Source: CFX5 sp964568485 (GTDB taxonomy: Bacteria > Chloroflexota > Anaerolineae > Caldilineales > Caldilineaceae). Taken from it: DNA of 11,515 bases. Made by a program: the position numbers and the translations under genes. The notes beneath the pieces are model-generated. The model did no database searches and had not been told where the DNA came from. It saw only the letters and a list, made by a program, of their open reading frames with translations. The stretch spans positions 1-11,515 of the forward strand of contig CAZMRA010000164.1 in NCBI GenBank assembly GCA_964568485.1. The letters are read 5' to 3'. Shown piece after piece: positions 5,987 to 11,515 of the stretch. How positions within the stretch are numbered: the first letter of the stretch is position 1; every line of letters begins with the position of its first letter.

Positions 5987-6985
5987 TTAGCGAAATTCCG
6001 CGGCAATGCGCGCTAAACGATTGAAGGTGGCCGGGTCGATCTGAATATCCAGTACTTTGGCGATGACTCCGGTCCAGCCATGCAGAAAGGCGGTCCAGCC
6101 ATCGGCAATTTTGAGCTTGCGTTTGGCTTGCTGCGCCTGGGCTTGTTGCAAAAATTGGCGCTCTCCCCGGTAATTGAGCTCCCAAACCACACCAAATTTG
6201 GGGAATTGTGCCTGATCAGTAATCGGTGAGCCGGGGCGATCCTTGCCCAAGCCCGTGGCGTTGATCACTACGCTCCCCGGCAACAAAGCAGCCAGTAGCC
6301 GGTCATTCTCGGCGGGATCGGCGTGGCGGAAGTAGTCAAAGTGGATGTCGCTGCCCTGTTTTTCCACGATGCCGCGCACATGATCCAAGCGGCTTTGGTC
6401 GATGTCCACCATGGCTAGGTATTTGGGGCGATCGGCTGGATTACGCTGGTTGATCAGGTGCAGCACAATCGCTGCGGCCGCCCCCCCCGATCCCAAACAG
6501 AGCACGCTGCCTTTGGTGCGGGCAAAATGGCGCTCGCCCAGGAGCGCTTGCAAGGCTCGCCCTTCCGCCACGGGATCGACCGCAAAGCCGAGTAAGCGAT
6601 CCCCGCGCTTGGCGATGCAGGAGATTTCGTCGAGCTGTTGCGCATAGGGATCGAGCTCGTCGAACAGGTCGCGTGAGGCGGCCAGCAGATCCAGCTTGTG
6701 CGAGGTGATCAAGCCGCCGAGGGCCAGGGGTTCGCGGCGGATGTGCTCGACAATCTGGCGGTAGCGGGCTGGCTCGTCATGCAACCGGCGATCGATGCCC
6801 ACCATCGTCACCTCGGGGCGGCCAAGGGCTTCCATCCAGCGCGGAAAGATCTGCTGCATGGCCGAGCCCGCTGTAGTGACACCGACAAAGTAGAACGTTG
6901 GTTGGTCGGGCGAGGCAATTCTCTCTGCACTAGTGGCAAAGGTGAAGGCTTGGGGTGCAGGTTGTTCTCGTTTGCTTTGCAGCAT
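5987..6985 (-). CDS. Shikimate-dehydrogenase-like NAD(P) oxidoreductase
   Basis: A 332-residue protein with the two-domain layout of the shikimate/quinate dehydrogenase family. The N-terminal substrate domain has TFYFVGVTTAGS (30-41) and GGLITSHKLDLL (90-101), with Lys97 at the position of the AroE catalytic lysine. Asp137 in GFAVDPVAEG replaces the Asp of the AroE NTDG motif. The NAD(P)-binding loop is VLCLGSGGAAAAI (161-173), followed by INATGLGKDRPGSP (241-254), the counterpart of INATSxGM. Several motifs differ from true AroE, so this is probably a sugar- or cyclitol-acting relative rather than the housekeeping enzyme. I chose the ATG at 6985, with GGAG five bases upstream. A GTG at 7027 is an alternative, and the frame is open to 7225 inside the SIS gene. 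It lies in the operon between the SIS and MetE-like genes. Confidence 0.85.
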   Translation of the reverse strand: MLQSKREQPAPQAFTFATSAERIASPDQPTFYFVGVTTAGSAMQQIFPRWMEALGRPEVTMVGIDRRLHDEPARYRQIVEHIRREPLALGGLITSHKLDLLAASRDLFDELDPYAQQLDEISCIAKRGDRLLGFAVDPVAEGRALQALLGERHFARTKGSVLCLGSGGAAAAIVLHLINQRNPADRPKYLAMVDIDQSRLDHVRGIVEKQGSDIHFDYFRHADPAENDRLLAALLPGSVVINATGLGKDRPGSPITDQAQFPKFGVVWELNYRGERQFLQQAQAQQAKRKLKIADGWTAFLHGWTGVIAKVLDIQIDPATFNRLARIAAEFR

Positions 6986-7061
6986 GGATACTCCATCCAG
7001 CTTACGCAGCGCCTCAGCGACGGTCACATGCGGGAGGTCCTTCCGCAGCTGACGTCGCCGA

Positions 7062-7096
7062 CCGGGCGTGCCTAAGCCTATCCGTAGACACGCCGG
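7062..7096 (-). repeat. Hairpin with the SIS gene stop codon in its loop
   Basis: GGCGTG (7065-7070) pairs with CACGCC (7089-7094). The stem extends outward with CC (7062-7063) pairing GG (7095-7096) past a bulged G, and inward with CTA (7072-7074) pairing TAG (7085-7087). The 10-base loop (7075-7084) holds the TAG stop (7078-7080) of the SIS gene on the minus strand. No U-tract follows. It lies in the 92-base gap before the shikimate-dehydrogenase-like gene and could affect readthrough, reinitiation or mRNA decay. Confidence 0.45.
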
Positions 7097-7848
7097 ACTC
7101 GGCGGCGATAATCGTCGTAACAAGCGTCGAATTGGGCTTTGGAAGCTTCGCTGCCAATAAAATGGCTGCTGGTCAACACAATGGGCGGCTTGCCGCGTGC
7201 GGTCAAGCCTTCGGCGATCAAGCACTTGAGCGCGTTGGTGACGGCCGCCGCGCCAATCGTGGAGCCGGGGCCCACTGGATCGGCCAAGCCCTCCACACGT
7301 ACCATGGCGTCACCGGCAGGCACCCCATTATCGATGGTGATGTCGGCAATGTCAGGCAGGCGCTTGCCCGAACTGTGGTTGGGCTTGGCGTTGAGGCAAT
7401 GGTCGAGCGAAACCACGGCGATCACGGGCAGATCGCGGGCTTTGGCTTCGAGTGCCACTTCAACCACCACTTCGTTAACCCCACTGTTGGAGAAGATGAT
7501 AAAACTGTCAGGCGGGGCCAACACAAAGTTACGCAGAATCGTCTTGCCCAAGCCTTCTACATGTTCCAAAAACATCGCCTGGCGTTGTCCATTGCTGCCG
7601 ACTATCTGGTTGTGATAGGTGAGCGACAGCTCCACAATCGGGTGAAAGCCCGGAAAGCTGCCATGGCGTGGAAACATCTCTTCGACAAACATACGCGAAT
7701 GGCCCGTGCCAAAGAGATGCACCAACCCCTCTTGGGCGATGGTCTCGGTGCAGATCGCCGCTGCGCGCTCGATGGCCTCCATCTGCGTGGTGCGAATGCG
7801 TTCGAGGATCGCGGCGGCCGCGTCTAGGTAGGCAAAAGCTGGATTCAT
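7078..7848 (-). CDS. SIS-domain sugar-phosphate protein (UPF0309-like)
   Basis: A 256-residue cytoplasmic protein built around one SIS (sugar isomerase) fold. The phosphosugar-binding loop LFGTGHSRM lies at 45-53, and the second SIS segment FSNSGVNEVVVEVALEAK at 119-136, followed by the strand PVIAVVS (141-147). LPDIADITIDNGVPAGDA (164-181) matches the UPF0309-type SIS proteins, which are related in fold to MurQ etherase and GmhA isomerase. It probably binds a hexose or amino-sugar phosphate and isomerises, cleaves or senses it; which of these is unclear. It is the first gene of the five-gene operon. I place the start at the ATG at 7848. A TTG at 7866 with GGAG seven bases upstream would add MSKESN and is a serious alternative. 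Confidence 0.88.
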   Translation of the reverse strand: MNPAFAYLDAAAAILERIRTTQMEAIERAAAICTETIAQEGLVHLFGTGHSRMFVEEMFPRHGSFPGFHPIVELSLTYHNQIVGSNGQRQAMFLEHVEGLGKTILRNFVLAPPDSFIIFSNSGVNEVVVEVALEAKARDLPVIAVVSLDHCLNAKPNHSSGKRLPDIADITIDNGVPAGDAMVRVEGLADPVGPGSTIGAAAVTNALKCLIAEGLTARGKPPIVLTSSHFIGSEASKAQFDACYDDYRRRVRRVYG

Positions 7849-8094
7849 ATTAGATTCTTTGCTCAAGCTTGCGCTCCAGCATACCGGAGCCTGAAAAGAT
7901 TAGGGAGATTGCGGGTTTGATGGTTGAATTTAGTCTAACAGTTGGAACGATTATTCGTCCAATTTTGTAGGCATCTGGCTAGAAAAGCGTGGCGGTCGGC
8001 ATCAGGCCAAACACGACAAAACTCCACGTTCGACGGCCAAGACTTCTGGAAAGTAAGTCTACTGAATAACCCCAAAAGTGCAAAAGGAGCGTGC
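7849..8094. promoter_or_regulatory. Divergent intergenic region between SIS and Gfo genes
   Basis: This 246-base gap must hold the promoters for the minus-strand operon and the plus-strand Gfo/Idh/MocA gene. It contains the inverted repeat at 7942-7962. It also has a GCTCC/GGAGC stem (7873-7877 with 7886-7890) covering a ribosome-binding site, and a 6-bp AGACTT/AAGTCT stem (8040-8045 with 8055-8060) in the plus-strand leader. Promoter boxes are weak in both directions, and I cannot assign them with confidence. No small gene is evident. Confidence 0.5.
7942..7962. promoter_or_regulatory. Inverted repeat, candidate operator in the divergent region
   Basis: TTGGA-A-CGA (7942-7950) mirrors TCG-TCCAA (7955-7962) around TTAT, giving 8 paired bases with one unpaired A. 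It lies near the centre of the divergent region, 94 bases from the SIS ATG and 132 bases from the plus-strand ATG. A regulator controlling both directions could bind here. It does not match the LacI-type consensus with a central CG, and no regulator gene is in view. Confidence 0.35.
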
Positions 8095-9171
8095 ATGTCC
8101 CCTTCTATTCGCATCGGTATGATTGGTGCTAGCTGGTACGCCGATGGTCAGCATTTGCCCAGCCTGAAGAGCCATCCGCAGGCCGAGGTGGTGGCCCTCT
8201 GCGCACGTAGCCGCGAGCGGGCCGATCCACTGGCGCAGAAATATGGCATCCCGCACGTCTATACCGACTATGAAACTATGTTGGCGGAGGCCAATTTAGA
8301 CGCGGTGGTGGTTGCCGTGCCCGACGATGAACATTATCCGATCACCATGGCTGCCATCGACGCGGGCCTGCATGTGATCTGCGAAAAGCCGCTGGCCTAT
8401 ACCCTTGAACAAGCTCGGGCCATGGCCGCCCGGGCCGATGAGCGTGGCGTCCAGCACATGACCTTCTTCACCCTGCGCTGGTTGCCCCACACCCGCTTCC
8501 TGTACGAGTTGATCCAATCGGGCTATGTTGGGCGTATCTATCATTGCGATTTTAGCTATGCTAGTGGCGGCGGCCGCAGCGGTGAGTATCGCTGGCGCTT
8601 CGATGGCGACCGCGCCAATGGCATCATGGGCGATCTGGGATCGCATCTGCTGGACCTGGCCCGCTGGCTTGTCGGCGATTTTGCCGAGGTGAGCGCGGAT
8701 TTGGGCACCTATGGGCAGCGTCCGGGCACACCGGCCAACGATGTGGCGTCACTCACGCTCAAGACGGTCAACGGCGCGCAGGTGCATGTGCACGCTAGCG
8801 CGGTGGCACATGTGGGGCCGGGCAATTTGCAACAGCGCATCCGCATCTATGGCGAAGAAGGCACGCTCGAAGCTAATTTCTTCTTTGGCAACTTTGGTGG
8901 TGTGGGCGTCTGGCAAGAGGTGCGCGGCGCCCGCAAAGATCAACTCGCGGTGGAGCCGATCCCGATTCCGGATCACATCTGGGGCACGGTGGATCGCAAC
9001 GACCCGCTGAGCGTCTTTAATCACCAGTCCGCCGGGGATCGCTATTTCATCGATTGTTTGTTGGCGGGGCAAGCGGTCACACCCAATTTCCATGATGGTG
9101 TGGCTGTGCAAGCTGTGTTGGATGCTGCGCACCAGTCGCATCGCACCGGCCAACGTGTCTCACTCGTGTAA
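8095..9171 (+). CDS. Gfo/Idh/MocA-family oxidoreductase, divergent from the operon
   Basis: A 358-residue protein. The start is the ATG at 8095, preceded by AAAAGGAG at good spacing; the frame is open back to 7942 but without a start of similar quality. The Rossmann start is RIGMIGASWYADGQHLP (6-22), where the glycine loop is modified. The family signature VICEKPLAYT (94-103) contains Glu97-Lys98-Pro99. The substrate-domain motif GIMGDLGSHLLDLAR (176-190) places Asp180 and His184 at the catalytic positions. It likely oxidises a sugar or sugar derivative with NAD(P); the substrate is unknown. It is transcribed away from the SIS-to-Gfo operon and may share control with it through the region between them. 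A long hairpin begins 8 bases after the stop, so it is probably transcribed as a single gene. Confidence 0.9.
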   Translation: MSPSIRIGMIGASWYADGQHLPSLKSHPQAEVVALCARSRERADPLAQKYGIPHVYTDYETMLAEANLDAVVVAVPDDEHYPITMAAIDAGLHVICEKPLAYTLEQARAMAARADERGVQHMTFFTLRWLPHTRFLYELIQSGYVGRIYHCDFSYASGGGRSGEYRWRFDGDRANGIMGDLGSHLLDLARWLVGDFAEVSADLGTYGQRPGTPANDVASLTLKTVNGAQVHVHASAVAHVGPGNLQQRIRIYGEEGTLEANFFFGNFGGVGVWQEVRGARKDQLAVEPIPIPDHIWGTVDRNDPLSVFNHQSAGDRYFIDCLLAGQAVTPNFHDGVAVQAVLDAAHQSHRTGQRVSLV

Positions 9172-9178
9172 CTGGCTC

Positions 9179-9213
9179 ATCTCCAGGCAACACCGATGTA
9201 GTTGTCTGGAGAT
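9179..9213 (+). terminator. Long hairpin after the 8095-9171 gene, no U-tract
   Basis: ATCTCCAGGCAAC (9179-9191) pairs with GTTGTCTGGAGAT (9201-9213) over 13 positions, with one G-U wobble and a 9-base loop. It starts 8 bases after the stop codon, a typical terminator position. The following bases are ACACCCAG, without a U run, so it may work as a non-canonical terminator or a 3'-end stabiliser. Confidence 0.5.
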
Positions 9214-9271
9214 ACACCCAGAAAACCACTGAAGGGCGTTGAAACTGCATCCCGAATTCGCGTAGTTGTCG

Positions 9272-9300
9272 TTCTTGGCGAATTAATGCTACGATATAAC
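9272..9300 (+). promoter_or_regulatory. Weak promoter candidate for the GT-C glycosyltransferase
   Basis: TATAAC (9295-9300) is a fair -10. A poor -35, TTCTTG (9272-9277), lies 17 bases before it. The pair sits in the only gap between the upstream hairpin and the glycosyltransferase start at 9357, which has no recognisable ribosome-binding site. Overlapping TACGAT (9290-9295) is an alternative -10. Confidence 0.3.
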
Positions 9301-9356
9301 TAACCACCATCCTGAATGTACTTACCCTGGCAGTGGCAAATCGCCATTTATAAATT

Positions 9357-10898
9357 ATGGCCCGTTTCCGACGCCTCTTCCCGTATTTTCTGTTGCTGAT
9401 CGTCGTCGCACTCGGCGCGTATTTGCGCTTCTTGTTGCTCGACAGCAAAACGGTCTGGCTGGATGAAGCCTTCAGCATCTGGCTGGCCAACCACAGCCTG
9501 CCCGACCTCTGGTCGTGGTTGATCCGCATTGATCAACATCCGCCGCTCTATTATTCACTCTTGGCTGGCTGGCAAGCGCTCTTTGGCGATCTGCAAGGGG
9601 CGGTGCGGGCGTTTTCAGCGCTTTGTAGCATCGCTACCTTGCCCGTGCTCTTTCTGGCGGCGCGGCGATTGTTTGATCAGCCGACTGCCTTGATCGCTAC
9701 TTTGATCCTGGCGGTGTCGCCGTTCCACGTGCGGTATGCGCAAGAAGCACGCATGTACAGCTTGCTGACCTTGGCCGTGGCCGTGGCTCTTTATTGCCTG
9801 GTGCAGATTCTGCTCGAGCGTGATCAGCGTCCATTGCGGCGATTTTGGTACGGATTGGCGGTGGCCCAAGCTGCGATCATGCTCACGCACAACACCGCGG
9901 CTGTCTTTTTCCCGCTGGCACTCAATTTGGCGATCGGGGCCGCACTGCTGTGGAAATATTGGCAAGGGGGTGTCTCTTCCTGGCCGGCCCTCAACGCACT
10001 CAACTTCGAACGCCAATGGCTACGCTGCCAAGCCCTGGCCATCATCCTCTGGCTGCCCTGGTCGATCCCCTTTGTGATCCAAGCCGTGATGGTGGACCGC
10101 AGTTTTTGGATCCCTGCGCTCACCTGGCCGAACATTTGGCAAGTCTTTCACAATTTTAACGCCGCCTTTTTGCCCGATTGGTTCCCCGTTTTTCCCTGGT
10201 GGGATGGCTTGTATTGGGTTTTGGCAGGACTCGGCATCTTGGCGCTGCGCGCTAAGCCCGCCCGTATGGGGCTGTTGGTGTCGCTCTGGCTCGTGCCAAT
10301 TGGCATCTCGCTGTTGGTGAGCTTGCGCCGCCCAATTTTTATTGAGCAGACGTTGCTGTGGACGACGATCCCCTATTATCTGCTGGTGGCTATGGGCATC
10401 CGCCGCCTGGGCACGGTCGAGGGTGTTCGCTGGGTCTGGCTGAGTCGGCCAGTACAGGCATTGTTGCTGGCCGCGCTCTTGGTGGTCAGCGCGACTAGTT
10501 TGGTCAGCTACTACTTTTATTTCGAGAAGGAAGATTGGGCCAAAGCCGCCAGTTATGTGGCCGAAAACATCGAGCCCAAAGATGCGATTGTCTTTCATGC
10601 CACTTGGGGGCAATTGCCGTTTAACTATTATTTCCGCCACTATGAGCAGCCCAACCCCTTGCACGGCCTGCCGGTGGATCTCTTCTCGCGGGGCGAGTTG
10701 GAGCCCGCCATGACCACGGCTGATCTGCCCCAATTGCGTGCTCTGACCGAAGAGTACGATCGGATCTGGCTGATCTATGCGCACGATTGGTACACCGACC
10801 CAACGGGGATTATCCCGCGTGAGTTGGGGCGCATGATGCGGCGCACCGACGAGCAACAATTTGTCGGCCTGCAAGTGATGCGTTTCGATGCGCGTTGA
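9357..10898 (+). CDS. GT-C family membrane glycosyltransferase (GT39/ArnT-PMT-like)
   Basis: A 513-residue integral membrane protein. The first hydrophobic segment is residues 9-27. The next loop carries VWLDEAFS (33-40), with the Asp36-Glu37 pair expected for the catalytic acidic site of GT-C enzymes. HPPLYY (61-66) and SPFHVRYAQEARMYSLL (121-137) are signatures of the ArnT/PMT glycosyltransferase superfamily. About ten more membrane segments follow, the last near 366-386. A soluble tail of about 125 residues (388-513) probably faces outside the cytoplasm. Such enzymes move a sugar from a polyprenyl-phosphate carrier to lipid, protein or glycan outside the membrane. Donor and acceptor are not known here. 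The ATG at 9357 follows an AT-rich stretch without a Shine-Dalgarno sequence. It lies between two Gfo/Idh/MocA genes but probably has its own promoter. Confidence 0.9.
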   Translation: MARFRRLFPYFLLLIVVALGAYLRFLLLDSKTVWLDEAFSIWLANHSLPDLWSWLIRIDQHPPLYYSLLAGWQALFGDLQGAVRAFSALCSIATLPVLFLAARRLFDQPTALIATLILAVSPFHVRYAQEARMYSLLTLAVAVALYCLVQILLERDQRPLRRFWYGLAVAQAAIMLTHNTAAVFFPLALNLAIGAALLWKYWQGGVSSWPALNALNFERQWLRCQALAIILWLPWSIPFVIQAVMVDRSFWIPALTWPNIWQVFHNFNAAFLPDWFPVFPWWDGLYWVLAGLGILALRAKPARMGLLVSLWLVPIGISLLVSLRRPIFIEQTLLWTTIPYYLLVAMGIRRLGTVEGVRWVWLSRPVQALLLAALLVVSATSLVSYYFYFEKEDWAKAASYVAENIEPKDAIVFHATWGQLPFNYYFRHYEQPNPLHGLPVDLFSRGELEPAMTTADLPQLRALTEEYDRIWLIYAHDWYTDPTGIIPRELGRMMRRTDEQQFVGLQVMRFDAR

Positions 10899-10907
10899 CC
10901 CAGCTTG

Positions 10908-10916
10908 TGATACAAT
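10908..10916 (+). promoter_or_regulatory. Extended -10 promoter for the right-edge Gfo gene
   Basis: TGATACAAT (10908-10916) fits the extended -10 pattern TGnTAtaAT. It begins 9 bases after the glycosyltransferase stop. No good -35 lies at the normal distance, which is common for extended -10 promoters. Transcription would start near 10922 and leave a leader of about 135 bases. In that leader I see only a weak GGCTC/GAGCC stem (10957-10961 with 10983-10987). Confidence 0.45.
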
Positions 10917-11057
10917 GCCCTGTGAGTGGGTTGTTCGTGGGGTAGGTGATCTCTCCGGCTCGAGGCTATCCGGCCAGAGCAGGAGCCTATCTTTCTAAGC
11001 TATCGCTCAACCATCCAACAAGTTCCTCAACCTATAACTGCATAAAGGAAGCTGATT

Positions 11058-11515
11058 ATGGCTGAAAAATTACGCGTCGCCGCGCTCGGTTTGACGCATG
11101 ATCATGTCTGGAGCAACCTGCGCGATCTGAACCAATCTTCCTTGGGCGAATTGGTGGCTGTGGCTGACCCCAATGAAGAGCTGCTGGAAAAGGCACGGAA
11201 CGACTATAACGCCCCTGCCACCTATGAGGATTACGAAGAATTACTCGAAGAGCACGAGCTGGATGCTGTCTATATCTTTGGCGACAACGCCACGGGTGCC
11301 GAGTTGGCGGTTTTGGCCGCTGAGTATGGGCTGCATATCCTGATCGAAAAGCCGATGGCCGCCGATCTGGCCGGGGCGAATCAGGTGCTGGCGGCGGCTC
11401 GCAAAGCAGGCACGCAGGTGATGATCAACTGGCCATTTGCCTGGTGGCCCCAATTGCAAAAGGCCTTTGCCATGGCGCAGGCGGGCGAGATCGGTCAACT
11501 CTTCCAGACCAAATA
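11058..11515 (+). CDS. Gfo/Idh/MocA-family oxidoreductase, 5' part (runs off right edge)
   Basis: 152 complete codons are in the window with no stop, starting from the ATG at 11058; AAAGGAAG lies 6 bases upstream. The Rossmann start is RVAALGLTHDHVW (6-18), in which the usual GxGxxG loop is replaced by GLTHDH, a variant seen in one branch of the family. The signature LIEKPMA (95-101) places Glu97-Lys98-Pro99 at the cofactor site. VMINWPFAWWPQL (121-133) begins the substrate domain. It is the fourth family member in the window and differs clearly from the other three at the N-terminus. The catalytic Asp/His segment lies beyond the right edge. Substrate unknown. Confidence 0.88.
   Translation, partial: MAEKLRVAALGLTHDHVWSNLRDLNQSSLGELVAVADPNEELLEKARNDYNAPATYEDYEELLEEHELDAVYIFGDNATGAELAVLAAEYGLHILIEKPMAADLAGANQVLAAARKAGTQVMINWPFAWWPQLQKAFAMAQAGEIGQLFQTK

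Noticed and set aside
5916..6185. N-terminal extension of the MetE-like gene to 6185
   Set aside because: It crosses the heptamer repeat and overlaps the upstream gene. MetE homology begins at the ATG at 5915.
6955..7827. Plus-strand open frame of 290 codons
   Set aside because: It is antisense to the SIS gene and the start of the shikimate-dehydrogenase-like gene, both of which are well supported.
7078..7848. Calling the SIS protein MurQ (MurNAc-6-phosphate etherase)
   Set aside because: It shares the SIS fold, but the second half matches UPF0309-type proteins rather than MurQ, and no MurNAc recycling gene is nearby.
10895..10916. TTGACC and TACAAT as a standard -35/-10 pair
   Set aside because: The spacer is only 10 bases, too short for a sigma-70 type promoter. 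The extended -10 explanation fits better.
10899..11057. A tRNA or small RNA gene in the gap before the last Gfo gene
   Set aside because: No cloverleaf or T-loop motif could be found, and the only stem is a weak 5-bp one. It is best read as a promoter and leader.

Overview
This window reads as chromosomal DNA from a free-living bacterium, most likely a member of Chloroflexota. That placement is an inference. It rests on the moderately GC-rich coding sequence, the dense set of Gfo/Idh/MocA oxidoreductase paralogues, a large GT-C mannosyltransferase-like protein with WLDE and HPPLYY motifs, and a core-only MetE-like protein beside a shikimate-dehydrogenase-like protein. I see no rRNA, tRNA, CRISPR, transposase or phage gene.

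Left part, minus strand (about 1-2253). A metallo-beta-lactamase-fold hydrolase of the UlaG type (1352-2203) is followed after 3 bases by an ion-transporter-superfamily permease (107-1348). Next comes the first 17 codons of a glycosyltransferase that runs off the left edge (1-53). A TATACT -10 box at 2248-2253 probably starts this transcription unit.

Central minus-strand operon (7848 down to about 2324). In transcription order it holds a SIS-domain sugar-phosphate protein, a shikimate-dehydrogenase-like NAD(P) enzyme, a zinc-site-containing core MetE-like methyltransferase, and two Gfo/Idh/MocA dehydrogenases. It ends at a strong intrinsic terminator (2324-2367). The gene set looks like a catabolic or modifying pathway for a sugar or cyclitol, but I cannot name the substrate. 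The unusual member is the methyltransferase.

Divergent region and plus-strand half. A 246-base divergent region (7849-8094), carrying an inverted repeat at 7942-7962, separates the operon from a third Gfo/Idh/MocA gene on the plus strand (8095-9171). That gene ends at a long hairpin. A GT-C family glycosyltransferase (9357-10898) follows. A fourth Gfo/Idh/MocA gene (11058 onward) has its own extended -10 promoter and leaves the window at the right edge.

Between the genes there are several small structures: a six-unit degenerate heptamer repeat, a 14-base tandem duplication, an imperfect palindrome, a GC-rich hairpin, and a hairpin whose loop holds a stop codon. Their roles are not known. Every gene-free stretch is shorter than 300 bases.
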